From CAYTGR01 sp964437445 (GTDB lineage: Bacteria > Chloroflexota > Anaerolineae > B4-G1 > SLSP01): a stretch of DNA of 64,000 nt. Both the position numbers and the translations under genes were made by a program. The notes under the pieces are model-generated. The model made no database searches. It saw only the letters and a list, made by a program, of their open reading frames with translations, and was not told the origin of the DNA. The stretch covers positions 9,155 through 73,154 of the forward strand of contig CAYTGR010000021.1 of the NCBI GenBank assembly GCA_964437445.1, in the 5' to 3' direction. Positions 43,001 to 51,455 of this stretch are shown one piece after another; positions within the stretch are counted from its first letter, which is position 1; every line of letters starts with the position of its first letter.

Positions 43001-43883
43001 CGCCAACCGGCGCGAGCTGATCGTACATCAGCCGGAGCCAGCAGCAGCAGTTCCCTGGGCCGAGATAGCCGTCCCCCTCACCACACGCGATCACTTGATC
43101 GGCATATTGGCTATTCGAAACGTCCGGGGCCAGGCTTTCAGCCAGGTGGACCTGGACACGCTGAGCACGTTAGCCGGTCAGATTGCCATCGCCCTGGAAA
43201 ACGCCCGGCTCTTTGAACAGGTGCAGAAAACCGCCAGCCGTCTCCAAACCCTTTCCCATCGCCTGGTGGAAGTACAGGAAAATGAACGCCGCCACATCGC
43301 CCGGGAGCTCCACGACGAAATCGGCCAGTTCCTGACCGGCCTCAAGCTGACCCTGGAGCTGAATGAACGACGGCCGGCCGAGCAGGCCCAACAAGGGCAG
43401 CACGAAGCGCTCACGCTGGTCAACGACCTGATTGGCCGGGTGCGCGAGCTTTCATTGGACCTGCGCCCCAGCCTCTTGGACGACCTGGGATTGCTGCCGG
43501 CCCTGCTCTGGCATTTTGAGCGCTACACAGCCCAGACCAACGTCCAGGTCCACTTCAAGCAAAGCGGGCTGGAACGGCGCTTTTCTCCGGGTCTGGAAAC
43601 GGCGGTCTACCGAATCATCCAGGAAGCGTTGACCAACGTGGCCCGCCACGCTCAGACGCCGGAGGCCACCGTACGCATCTGGTGTGATGAAAAAAATTTG
43701 CGCTTACAGGTAGAAGACTACGGCGTCGGCTTTGAGCCACATGCCATCCTGACCCACGGTGGCTCCAATGGGCTGCCGGGGATCCTGGAGCGGGCCCGCC
43801 TCGTAGGTGGCGAGTTGACGGTGGCCTCGGCCCCTGGTCAGGGGACTCAGCTGACCGCCGTGCTCCCGCTCAGCGCCGGTTAA
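40074..43883 (+). CDS. Multi-sensor hybrid histidine kinase (NarL-type partner)
   Basis: A 1269-aa soluble kinase. Domains in order: receiver (~15-135, LLLDLTASTLDGLE and conserved Lys in YVLKPL), three GAF domains (~150-300, ~315-470, ~485-640), two PAS domains (~650-770 and ~775-895), a fourth GAF (~905-1060), HisKA_3 with the acceptor in NERRHIARELHDEIGQFLTGL, and HATPase with IIQEALTNVARHAQ, EDYGVGF and GSNGLPGILERARLVGG. There is no membrane helix, so signals are internal or diffusible. The start is GTG. Its partner is probably the NarL-type regulator 26 bases downstream. Confidence 0.93.
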   Translation: MNTDTNPTVNEISGDHILVAGVSTGSTKIIIRALTQAGYQITLGRTASDVWDRLEVGLAGERPPVALLLLDLTASTLDGLELLQHLRADPRLAPLPIVAVSSDQDQEAQSRLLQAGVNDYVLKPLRPAELLARLKAVLQWKRAERASQNRLERLVEAGRLLLSTLDLDEVLRRILEIMEAELDAEAGSVWLPAPDGSLVCYVAVKGGEERIVGMRIEPGQGIAGWVLQHQQATLVSDAQDDSRFYRRSDEVSRFRTRSVAAVPMVVKGVGIGVLEAVNKRQGTFLPADLAWLEALVPLATAAIENARLFRHEQRTARYLHALNQAVSTASVGLHLEQIPAAVVQALVQECGLAHAGLWLAPAPGAPLALQAVASTLSDMSASPTEIPPYVEAVVNEERPIILNQIEDEPEKTYRWTQERGLVAFAGYPLLRGKQLRGVLALFSTEPLEAETLDMLEIFARELAVSLENTDLLRQVQRRNHELTTSHRIAEIAFQASSFEVAGQAIIQEISTALEFPFAAIELYNPARQTMVFKWAQGFKLPLEIPVSRSPSGLVAQTGRLFFQSNLQKTTHLHEALRRTRANTYIGLPMIVDQEVIGVLSLIHTESIQADERFLQWAAGLANYLGALIKRHQAEMALQESEQKFRTFTENTTAAILIHQGGKCLYVNAALATITGYFLEDLYALNFWELIHPEQREAIKARSLAQLRGQPEQSRYETKIITQSGQERWIDLTTDLISYEGRPAVLWTFQDITGHKQLEAALQESQMRYQAISELTSDYAYALRLGPDHFTIEWISGAFQRASGLADEKLLDLESLLELVYPEDRPAAIQQFRTTRTGQSTVAELRFVLPTGELRILRNHQSPVWDPLHQHVVQIYGAAQDITVHKQMEAEQLRFTAQLRAAADLVEQINGILDPQQLLPEVVTQLRTRFGFPQVALYLLDPETERLTLHVISVTGDSAAGYPGAELPAVTETLMQAANRRELIVHQPEPAAAVPWAEIAVPLTTRDHLIGILAIRNVRGQAFSQVDLDTLSTLAGQIAIALENARLFEQVQKTASRLQTLSHRLVEVQENERRHIARELHDEIGQFLTGLKLTLELNERRPAEQAQQGQHEALTLVNDLIGRVRELSLDLRPSLLDDLGLLPALLWHFERYTAQTNVQVHFKQSGLERRFSPGLETAVYRIIQEALTNVARHAQTPEATVRIWCDEKNLRLQVEDYGVGFEPHAILTHGGSNGLPGILERARLVGGELTVASAPGQGTQLTAVLPLSAG

Positions 43884-43909
43884 TTGGCTGACAAAATCAG
43901 AGCACACCG

Positions 43910-44563
43910 ATGACCATTTCTATCCTGCTGGCCGATGATCACCAGATTGTCCGACAGGGCCTGCGGGCGCTGCTGGAGACCGAAGGGGATTTTCGCCTGA
44001 TCGGTGAAGCTGGCAGCGGGTTGGAGGCAATCCAATTGACAGAACGCCTGCACCCGGATGTGCTGATCCTGGACCTGATGATGCCCGACCTGAACGGCTT
44101 AGAAGTTACCCGCCAGATCCACCAATACGCCCCCCAGACTCGGATCGTGATCCTTTCCATGCATGACGATGAAGCCTACGTCAGCCAGACACTGCGCCAT
44201 GGCGCCGCCGCCTATGTCCTGAAAGAGGCCAGCTTCACCGATTTAGCGACCGCCGTCCGCGCGGTGATGGCCGGCCACCGTTACCTCAGCGCCCCGCTGA
44301 GCGATCGCGCCATCACCGCCTACCTTGAAAAAACCGACGAGGCCGCCATGGAAGACCCTTACGCCACCCTGACATCCCGCGAGCGCGCAATCTTGAGCCT
44401 CATTGCGGAAGGACACAATAATACCGAAATTGGAACCCAACTCTCCATCAGCCCCCGCACCGTGGAATCTCACCGGCGTCACCTCATGCAAAAGCTCAAC
44501 CTGCACTCCCAGGCTGAGCTGGTACGCTATGCCATCAAGCGCAGTCTTTTACCTTCAGAATAG
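43910..44563 (+). CDS. NarL/FixJ-family response regulator
   Basis: A 217-aa regulator: receiver domain (ADDHQIVRQGL, phospho-Asp in VLILDLMMPDLNGLE, Lys in YVLKEAS) and a LuxR-type HTH (LTSRERAILSLIAEGHNNTEIGTQLSISPRTVESHRRHLMQKL). HisKA_3 kinases normally pair with NarL-type regulators, which fits the gene upstream. The Shine-Dalgarno is weak, consistent with coupling. Targets unknown; the adjacent receiver and Tad-like locus are candidates. Confidence 0.93.
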   Translation: MTISILLADDHQIVRQGLRALLETEGDFRLIGEAGSGLEAIQLTERLHPDVLILDLMMPDLNGLEVTRQIHQYAPQTRIVILSMHDDEAYVSQTLRHGAAAYVLKEASFTDLATAVRAVMAGHRYLSAPLSDRAITAYLEKTDEAAMEDPYATLTSRERAILSLIAEGHNNTEIGTQLSISPRTVESHRRHLMQKLNLHSQAELVRYAIKRSLLPSE

Positions 44564-44630
44564 TTAAAAAAGTGCGCCTCCGCAGACCCAATTACGGGAA
44601 ATTGCAGCGCAAATTACGTAGTTTTACGGA

Positions 44631-44659
44631 TTGACACCCGCCTCCCAATGAGATAACCT
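44631..44659 (+). promoter_or_regulatory. Candidate promoter before the lone receiver
   Basis: TTGACA (44631-44636), 17-base spacer, TAACCT (44654-44659). Good -35, weak -10. Confidence 0.4.
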
Positions 44660-44758
44660 TAAAGTGAGAGTGGTGCGCAAGAGATTGGCCGCCGGTGGCC
44701 TGCCAACCATCCTGGGTGCCGCTCCTAAACTGAGATTGACCATGCAGGAGAATTACCT

Positions 44759-44851
44759 ATGCACTCTGCGCTGCACCGGCGTTCAGACAAAAACGGCTAT
44801 CTGACAACACGACGAGGCGCTGACCGGACTATTTTCAGGAGGGTGCAATAG
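44759..44851 (+). CDS. Possible 30-residue small ORF
   Basis: Encodes a basic 30-residue peptide, starting MHSALHRRSDKNGYL and ending FRRVQ, with AGGAG 8 bases before its ATG. Its stop is 2 bases before the ATG of the receiver gene, whose ribosome site (AGGAGGG) lies in its last codons, so it could act as a coupled leader. No homologue recognised; it may be chance. Confidence 0.3.
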   Translation: MHSALHRRSDKNGYLTTRRGADRTIFRRVQ

Positions 44852-44853
44852 CC

Positions 44854-45276
44854 ATGTCCCCGGCATCCGTGTTACTGATAGATGATAATCCCGTTTTTGT
44901 ACGCATCGCGGCCCGTTTTCTGGCCGGCTATCAGGAACTGGCGGTCGTCGGCACAGCCAACAACAGCCAGGACGCCCTGGCCAAAGCCCAGCACCTCCAG
45001 CCCAACGTCGTGTTGATTGATCTGGCGCTGGCCGGCTCCTCCGGCCTGGACGCCATCCCCTTGCTGCGCCAGCTTCTGCCCGAAGCTTGCATCATCGTCT
45101 TGACGCTCCTGGATAACGAGACCTATCGCCAGGCCGCCCTGCAAGCCGGCGCGAATGACCTGGTCCCCAAAGCCACGCTGAACACCGACCTTGTCCCGGC
45201 GATCTGGCGCGCCTTGCAGATTATCCCCCGCCCCGTGTCCTCCACCGATCCTTTTCCCCCCGCTCACAGCCAGTAA
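44854..45276 (+). CDS. Stand-alone receiver-domain protein
   Basis: A 140-aa single receiver (CheY-like): VLLIDDNPVFVRIAARFL acidic pocket, phospho-Asp in NVVLIDLALAGSSGLDAIP, Thr in IIVLTLLDN and Lys in DLVPKATL. There is no output domain; the last ~20 residues are a Pro/Ser-rich tail. It may be a phospho-relay or a competitor for the kinase encoded upstream. Confidence 0.85.
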   Translation: MSPASVLLIDDNPVFVRIAARFLAGYQELAVVGTANNSQDALAKAQHLQPNVVLIDLALAGSSGLDAIPLLRQLLPEACIIVLTLLDNETYRQAALQAGANDLVPKATLNTDLVPAIWRALQIIPRPVSSTDPFPPAHSQ

Positions 45277-45341
45277 CATCCTCAAGACTGTGCCAACAGG
45301 TCATTCTTCCTTTGGCTAGATGGTTAGAGAGACAATACGAT

Positions 45342-45364
45342 CTGGGGCCTAAAAGGCCCCCAGA
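45342..45364. terminator. Strong hairpin before the Tad-like operon promoter
   Basis: TCTGGGGCC-TAAAA-GGCCCCCAGA. It lies 66 bases after the receiver stop and 27 bases before the next promoter. There is no T-run after it on the plus strand, so termination is inferred. Confidence 0.45.
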
Positions 45365-45390
45365 AGGCCATTAAGAGGACTTTTGTACCG

Positions 45391-45419
45391 TTGACATCCC
45401 TTCCGAGCGCGAGTATAAT
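45391..45419 (+). promoter_or_regulatory. Perfect consensus promoter of the Tad-like surface operon
   Basis: TTGACA (45391-45396), exactly 17 bases, TATAAT (45414-45419). Predicted start near 45426, about 53 bases before the ATG at 45479; a GAGGAGG ribosome site follows. Confidence 0.85.
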
Positions 45420-45478
45420 CTAAATAGGGTAAGAATATCGTCTACCCAGTTTCGCCCTGTGTCTCTGAGGAGGGTAGC

Positions 45479-48400
45479 ATGAGACAGCGGAATAAAGGAC
45501 AATCAATGGTGGAGTTTGCCCTCATCCTCCCCTTGCTCCTCTTAATCTTCCTCGGCATCATAGATGGGGCTTTCATCCTCCAGGGCTATCTGACGGTGAA
45601 CCATGCCGCTCGTGAGGCAGCACGTTTCGCCATCACCTATCAGCCCAATCAGGGAGAATGTCTGGATGGGGTCACCACTGCCCCGTATCCCTACTGCCCG
45701 GCGACGTTAGGCAGTGAAAGTGATACTGCCTACCAGCAACGCCGCGTGCAGCTGATCAAACTGGCGGCAGTGGATGCCGCGGTGGGCCTGCGGTATAACA
45801 CGCCGGCCTGCATGGACTGGACCTGCATCAACAGCAACATCAATGTGGAAGGGATGCTGGGAGTACGGGTATGGGGCTATCCTTCGTTTGAAGAGGCTAT
45901 GCGCGAAGATAACCCCGGCCTGCCCGGCTTGCCCGTCCGGGTGCAGGTAATCCATAACGTCCCCCTGGTGGTCTTTGCCCCGGTTCTGCCTAATTCCTTC
46001 GTGCGGGTGAACGGCGTGACCGACATGATCAACGAAGGGATCCAGGTGGGCTATGGCGACCGACCACCGCCCACCTCGCCGCCGATTGGGACGTTACCCT
46101 GGGAAACCCCCCAGAATCCGCCGCCGGGCAGCGAACCGACGGCTACCACCGGCCCATCCCCGACCCCCACCCAGATACCGGAGTATCGTCTGACATTAGA
46201 CTTTGAAACGGCCAGCAACCAGCTGCCCACGGAACGTGAGCACCGTTTTGGCGCGCTGGTCAGCGACGAAGCCGGCCAGCCGGTCGCCGGCGCGCGCGTG
46301 ACCTTCCGCACTGACGAGGGCAGCTTCAGCTATGCCGGCAGTGGAGTGCCGCTCACGGCGGAGTACACCGGGGCTGACGGCTGGGCCCGCCTGGCCATCT
46401 ACGCCAACCTGCCCACTACCGCCACCATTGAGGCCTGGCTGGATTACGATGGCGACCTGGTCATTGACACCAACGAGCCTTCAGACACTGCGGTCAAGAC
46501 CTGGTGGGTCACCGGCCCCTATCTGGTGGTGACCAACCACAACCCGGCTCCGCTGGAGGTCATCGGCGTCAACGTCATGGACCACCTGCCAACTAACAAT
46601 CCCTACTCCCTCTGGTGGTGCCCGGTCTCCACCACACAAAGTATCAACCGCCGCATGGTCTACCCCATCAATGTGGATACGGTCACCTGGGACGCCCTGG
46701 ATTTGCAAGTTCAGGTGCCCCTGACAGCCACCGGCGACTACAGGCTGGAATCGCATCGCGGCACCGGCGGGAGCAATGGTTGTACCGAGAACAGCACTCT
46801 GGTCGCCGCTTCGGCCACGATCCGCCTTGCGGCGACCCCGCCGGACCTGCACATCAGCAGTGTCACCTTCGTTTCAGGCACCACGGTCCTGCCTGGCCGC
46901 CCGATCACGCTGGTGATTGGAGTGGAGAACCTGAACGCCAGCTGGGTCACCGGCGGGCCGTTTGATTTGGATCTCTACCTGGACCGCATAGATCCGCCGT
47001 CCCCACGCGAGCTGGGCAAGGTCAAAGTGTGGATCCCCACCCTGGGACCGTTAGCGAGCACCACGATCACATCGGTCGTCACGGTGTACAAATTCGGCGC
47101 TCACAACCTTTGGGCCCAAGTGGATACCACCAATTACATTGACGAAGGCAGCACGGGGGAAACCAACAACGTCTACGGGCCGGTGAACTTCAACGCTACC
47201 GATTGTGTCCTGGACCTGGCCCGCAGCGACACCTTTAACGGCGGCCTCGGCTCCCAATGGACCCAAGCTGCCATCAATACCAACGTATCTGGCGCGGCCG
47301 CCACCACCGGGAACCAGTTGTCTTTGACCGGCCGGGGTCTCGTTTGGGGAGGCAGCAACCGGGGTTACTACCTCTACCAGACGCTCACCGGCAACTTTGA
47401 TGCCCGGTTGCGCCTGATCCAGAAGCCCCAGCCCAATGTGAACAACAACAACGTGGGGCGGTTCGGATTGCACGTGCGCGCCAGCACCGATCCCACCGCG
47501 CCGTATGCCATGATAGACCTCACCAGCCGCAGCACAACCCGGTTGGAGGTGGTCTACCGGGATAGCGCCAGCGCGACCCCCACCCGCCCCTACGAGCAAT
47601 CCTCCGCCACCCCGCTCTGGGTGCGCATCGTCCGGCAGGGGAACAATTATACTTATCTCTCCGCCTCCACCACCGAACCCAGGCCCAGCGACTGGATCAC
47701 CCGTGGCACCAGTACGATGGTTTCCACCATGAACCAGCTGGGGATTATCATCAGCTCTGGGAGCGACAGCACCTCCTACGGGCCGGCCACCGGCATCGCC
47801 GACGACTTCCGGCTCTGTTCCGCGACGGTCACCCAGGAGCCAACCGAACCCCAGGACACGATCCATCCCCCCGGCCTGATCCAGTGCTCCGAGCTGATCC
47901 GCATCCCCGGCTTTGAGGGGAACAGCGAGACCGTTTTCACCTATTGGAGTGCCGGCAGCGAAGGCGCGTTTGCGCAAAGCTCGGCCCAGATTTACCGGGG
48001 CAGTTTCGCCTTGCGCCTGCACGCTTCGTTGGGAGCCTGGCCCTGCTCGGAGAACATCCTGCAGCCCTATCTCTACCAGCTGGTCACCATCCCGACGGAA
48101 GTCTACTCCATCACCACCCTGGTCGTCACCGGGCACTACCGGGCCGAGGGCAGCAGCTTCCGCGATTGCAGCAACGCCGACCGGCCCGAGGCCGACGACG
48201 TGCTCTACCTGCGCCTCCAGCAGACCGGCGGCACCGACATCACCTCGCCGCAACTGCTGATGACCGGCGCGTTGAGCCATACCTGGCAGACCATCAGCAC
48301 CACTTTGAGCAGCCAGTTCAACCTGGTGGACTACGCCGGGCAGACAGTCCGCCTCTACTGGAACGGCACCCACGACCAGGACTACAACGGGACCTTCTTC

Positions 48401-48739
48401 TACCTGGACGAGATGAGTGCCCAGGTTTGTACCAACTGGCCCATTCCAGCGCCCATCTCCGGCACGGCCAGCTTCGGGGGACTGGTCTCCACCATCGGTG
48501 AAAACAACGTGCCCATCATCATCACCGGCGCTGATGTCTGGGCCTACGCTCAGGGTGGGCAGATCTACCACACCAAGAGCATCCACGACGGCACCTACCA
48601 CTTCTACAATATCCCGCCCGGCACCTACCTGGTCTACGCGGAGGCGACGGTCGGCGCCGATCTGCGCACGGCAACGGTGCCCCAGATCACCCTGGCAGCC
48701 GATGAACGCCGGTATGACATCCGGCTCTTGCTCCAGTGA
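45479..48739 (+). CDS. TadE-like pseudopilin fused to a giant extracellular multidomain region
   Basis: A 1086-aa surface protein. The N-terminus GQSMVEFALILPLLLLIFLG is a TadE/TadG-like class III prepilin signal and helix. After a TadE-like ~170 residues and a Pro/Thr linker (~200-235) come: an invasin-type Ig-like domain (~235-345, ALVSDEAGQPVAGARVTFRT), a domain with NPYSLWWCP and YRLESHRGTGGSNGC (~350-465) shared with the next protein, a CARDB-like domain (~465-580), a DUF1349/laminin-G-like domain (~585-800), a carbohydrate-binding-like jelly roll (~815-990) and a carboxypeptidase-regulatory-like end (~995-1086). TadE proteins are normally short, so this fusion is exceptional. Function inferred as adhesion or glycan binding. 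Confidence 0.8.
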   Translation: MRQRNKGQSMVEFALILPLLLLIFLGIIDGAFILQGYLTVNHAAREAARFAITYQPNQGECLDGVTTAPYPYCPATLGSESDTAYQQRRVQLIKLAAVDAAVGLRYNTPACMDWTCINSNINVEGMLGVRVWGYPSFEEAMREDNPGLPGLPVRVQVIHNVPLVVFAPVLPNSFVRVNGVTDMINEGIQVGYGDRPPPTSPPIGTLPWETPQNPPPGSEPTATTGPSPTPTQIPEYRLTLDFETASNQLPTEREHRFGALVSDEAGQPVAGARVTFRTDEGSFSYAGSGVPLTAEYTGADGWARLAIYANLPTTATIEAWLDYDGDLVIDTNEPSDTAVKTWWVTGPYLVVTNHNPAPLEVIGVNVMDHLPTNNPYSLWWCPVSTTQSINRRMVYPINVDTVTWDALDLQVQVPLTATGDYRLESHRGTGGSNGCTENSTLVAASATIRLAATPPDLHISSVTFVSGTTVLPGRPITLVIGVENLNASWVTGGPFDLDLYLDRIDPPSPRELGKVKVWIPTLGPLASTTITSVVTVYKFGAHNLWAQVDTTNYIDEGSTGETNNVYGPVNFNATDCVLDLARSDTFNGGLGSQWTQAAINTNVSGAAATTGNQLSLTGRGLVWGGSNRGYYLYQTLTGNFDARLRLIQKPQPNVNNNNVGRFGLHVRASTDPTAPYAMIDLTSRSTTRLEVVYRDSASATPTRPYEQSSATPLWVRIVRQGNNYTYLSASTTEPRPSDWITRGTSTMVSTMNQLGIIISSGSDSTSYGPATGIADDFRLCSATVTQEPTEPQDTIHPPGLIQCSELIRIPGFEGNSETVFTYWSAGSEGAFAQSSAQIYRGSFALRLHASLGAWPCSENILQPYLYQLVTIPTEVYSITTLVVTGHYRAEGSSFRDCSNADRPEADDVLYLRLQQTGGTDITSPQLLMTGALSHTWQTISTTLSSQFNLVDYAGQTVRLYWNGTHDQDYNGTFFYLDEMSAQVCTNWPIPAPISGTASFGGLVSTIGENNVPIIITGADVWAYAQGGQIYHTKSIHDGTYHFYNIPPGTYLVYAEATVGADLRTATVPQITLAADERRYDIRLLLQ

Positions 48740-48749
48740 GGCAGGTCCG

Positions 48750-50849
48750 ATGAAACGCCGTCTGTGGATCATTCTATTAAGCGGGCTGCTGGTCGCGCTG
48801 TTCACCGGGCTGAGCCAGCAGGCTGCGGCCTACCTGGTACACGGGCCAACCCTGCTCTCCGATCCAACGGCTGAGTGCAGCGCGGTGGAACCCCGCCTGG
48901 CCACCAGCGCCGACAGCCAATGGCTGGCCGTCAGCTGGGTTCAGAGCACCCAAAACAGCTCGGGGTATTGCAAAGACGGCCAGGGGCGAGCCGTGCTGCG
49001 CTGGGCGACAGAAGGCCACACCCAGGCCGGCTGGAGCACTCCGCTCACAGTCTTTGACGGCTCGGCGGCCAGTGATTGCATCGTCCACACTGACATAGCC
49101 ATACACGGCACCACGGTCCATGTTGTCGCTACGGCGTGGAGACCTTGCTACGACACCACCAGCGCCGCCATCTACTATCGCACGTGCGATCTGACTACGG
49201 GCGGCTGTTCCGCAACGGAGACGGTCGCCAGCACGACCAGCGGCCGCATGTTGGACGCGCGGATCGCGTTAGATGACCAGGGCGCCCCCTATGTCATCTA
49301 CAACCAGGGCCTGGACGATGCCAGTGACGGTGAGGTCTACTTCGCCCGCAAGAGCGGCAACAGCTGGACCACGGTGACCGAGCTGTCGCAAAACAACACC
49401 AATTGCCAGAGCAACGCCTACCGCCCCGGCATCGCCTGGACCCAGGCCACCGAAGGGTCGCGCCTGCTCTTCGTCTGGGAAAACCGCAACACCAAAGATC
49501 TCTGCTATCGCGTCTGCCCGGCCAGCGGCACCTGCACCACCACCCCCCTCAACTTCCGCCCCTGGACTCCCCAGAGTCAGACCACGGCCCCGCTGCCGGT
49601 CGTGGCGGCTCAAGGCGACCGGGTGGTGCTCGTCTGGCAGATCTGCGTGGATGTGGATCTTAACCCACCCTGCAAGAAATTTGACCTGCTGTATGCCCGC
49701 TCTAACGACGGCGGCACCAGCTTTCTGAGTAACAACGAGCGCGAAGTCGGGACCGATGTCCTGAAAGGGGCCATCCAGAGAGTTTACCCCGGCACCGATA
49801 AAGAGCAGACGGCCTCCTACGCGGCCCATCTCCGGCCGGCGGCCACCATGGATACCGCCGGCCAGCTCCATGTCACCTGGCAGATCAGCACCACCGGCGT
49901 TGGCACTCAGATCACTACCACGCACGTGATCAGCGTCCCGAGCTACCAGGACTTTGACTGGATCACCCGGGATGACGAATGGCAGGGCCAGGGCGACGAC
50001 GTCCGGCTGCTGCCGGTGATCCGCATGGCCTCGCCCACCGTAGACCCGGAGGGGATGCACCAGGTCTTCATGCAGCGGGCGGTTGGCACGACGGCTTACC
50101 GCATCTACTACGATTACTTCGGCAGCCAGCGGGTGGCCGGCCTGCTGCTCCAGCCGCTCACGGCCACGGCCATGCTGCCCGACAACCGCGAGCTCCCGGT
50201 GGTAGCCCGTGTGCTGAATAACGGCGGGGCACCGGTACAGGGGAGCGCCGTCACCTTCAGTATCAGGAATCCCGATCCCAACAGCCTGGATACGGCCAGC
50301 TTCAACTACGCCGGTGTGGACGATTCGCCTGTCACCCTGTTCACCGACGCCGATGGCTGGATCACCACCACCATCTACGCCAACCGGCCGGTCACCGTCA
50401 ACGTCACGGCCTGGTTAGATTACGACAGCAATGGGGAAATGGGCGAGACCGAGCCGTCGGCGGTCGTCAGCCGCACCTGGGTAATGGACCCCAGCTATAC
50501 CGGCGGTTACATCCTGGTGGATAACTATGCCCCCAAACCCAATGATCCACTCCAGGTCACCGTCAGAGATCACCCATACAGCACCTATGGTTACTCGCTC
50601 TGGTGGTGTCCGATCACCGGCACGGTGAAAACGCGGCTTTTCTATACCCCCACCGTTCAGGCCCCGGTCAACTTTGAGCTGGAGATCCGCACCCCGGCCG
50701 GGGTAAACGGTGGATATTACCGAATTGAGAGTCACGAAGGCGATGGCGGCAATGACGGTTGCGCGGATCCCGATTCGCACGTCGCCCACTCGGGGCGGAT
50801 CCATCCGTGGGGACGTATTTTCCTGCCGCTGGTCCTGCGCAACAGGTGA
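48750..50849 (+). CDS. Secreted beta-propeller-like protein with shared Ig/SLWWCP region
   Basis: A 699-aa exported protein: signal peptide (MKRRLWIILLSGLLVALFTGL...AAA), then ~430 residues of sialidase/BNR-like repeats (SADSQWLAVSWVQ, IAIHGTTVHVVATAW, RIALDDQGAPYVIYNQ, DTAGQLHVTWQ), then an Ig-like domain and a region with YSLWWCP and YRIESHEGDGGNDGC, paralogous to residues ~235-465 of the preceding TadE-like protein. It ends GRIFLPLVLRNR, a C-terminal pattern I know from many Chloroflexota secreted proteins. There is no anchor helix. It follows the previous gene by 10 bases. Confidence 0.8.
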   Translation: MKRRLWIILLSGLLVALFTGLSQQAAAYLVHGPTLLSDPTAECSAVEPRLATSADSQWLAVSWVQSTQNSSGYCKDGQGRAVLRWATEGHTQAGWSTPLTVFDGSAASDCIVHTDIAIHGTTVHVVATAWRPCYDTTSAAIYYRTCDLTTGGCSATETVASTTSGRMLDARIALDDQGAPYVIYNQGLDDASDGEVYFARKSGNSWTTVTELSQNNTNCQSNAYRPGIAWTQATEGSRLLFVWENRNTKDLCYRVCPASGTCTTTPLNFRPWTPQSQTTAPLPVVAAQGDRVVLVWQICVDVDLNPPCKKFDLLYARSNDGGTSFLSNNEREVGTDVLKGAIQRVYPGTDKEQTASYAAHLRPAATMDTAGQLHVTWQISTTGVGTQITTTHVISVPSYQDFDWITRDDEWQGQGDDVRLLPVIRMASPTVDPEGMHQVFMQRAVGTTAYRIYYDYFGSQRVAGLLLQPLTATAMLPDNRELPVVARVLNNGGAPVQGSAVTFSIRNPDPNSLDTASFNYAGVDDSPVTLFTDADGWITTTIYANRPVTVNVTAWLDYDSNGEMGETEPSAVVSRTWVMDPSYTGGYILVDNYAPKPNDPLQVTVRDHPYSTYGYSLWWCPITGTVKTRLFYTPTVQAPVNFELEIRTPAGVNGGYYRIESHEGDGGNDGCADPDSHVAHSGRIHPWGRIFLPLVLRNR

Positions 50850-50852
50850 ACC

Positions 50853-51455
50853 ATGCGTAAACGTATCTGGATCGTGGGTCTGATCATGATCGTGCTGGCG
50901 CTGGCGGTCGCCTTCGTCCTCGGTGCGACGCGCCCCCGGGGCACCACCATCCTGACCGGAGTTCCCCAACCGGGGGGCAATCTCAGCGCCCGCCAGGCCT
51001 ACGAGGTGCTCCAGACCTGGGCCGCTGGCTGGGCGCCGGACACCGTGCCGGTGGCCGCTACCGCCTCGCTACAAAAAGGACTGGATAGCGACGGCTGGAC
51101 CTTCCAGGTCTATTCGGCTGCCACCCAGCGGTTGGCAGTGGTGCTGGTACGGGGTCAGGAAGTGACGGTGGTGCGCGAACAGGCGGCCCTCTTCACCCCG
51201 CAGCCCATCCAGCTAACGTTGTGGCAGGTAGACAGTACCGCCATCTTCAACCGCTGGTGGGAGGAAAGCGGGCAGGCGCTCTGGCGGCTGCCCGAGACGG
51301 AAAATCTCTACCTGAACCTGAAAGCTCGTGAAAACGGGCAGGTAACCTGGCGGATCAACGTTCTCAACGCGCGGGGCGATCTGCTGACGTTTGCGGAGAT
51401 ACGCGCCGATACCGGCGAGCCCGTGACAACCTACGGGCAAGGAGGTCAACCATGA
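50853..51455 (+). CDS. Uncharacterised membrane-anchored extracellular protein
   Basis: A 200-aa protein: one N-terminal helix (IWIVGLIMIVLALAVAFVLGA) and an ~170-residue outer domain with alternating strands (DGWTFQVYSAATQRLAVVLVRGQEVTVVRE, NGQVTWRINVLNARGDLLTFAEIRADTGE), reminiscent of PepSY-like folds. The start lies 3 bases after the previous stop and its end overlaps the next start by 4 bases, so it is an integral operon member. I do not recognise the family. Confidence 0.75.
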   Translation: MRKRIWIVGLIMIVLALAVAFVLGATRPRGTTILTGVPQPGGNLSARQAYEVLQTWAAGWAPDTVPVAATASLQKGLDSDGWTFQVYSAATQRLAVVLVRGQEVTVVREQAALFTPQPIQLTLWQVDSTAIFNRWWEESGQALWRLPETENLYLNLKARENGQVTWRINVLNARGDLLTFAEIRADTGEPVTTYGQGGQP

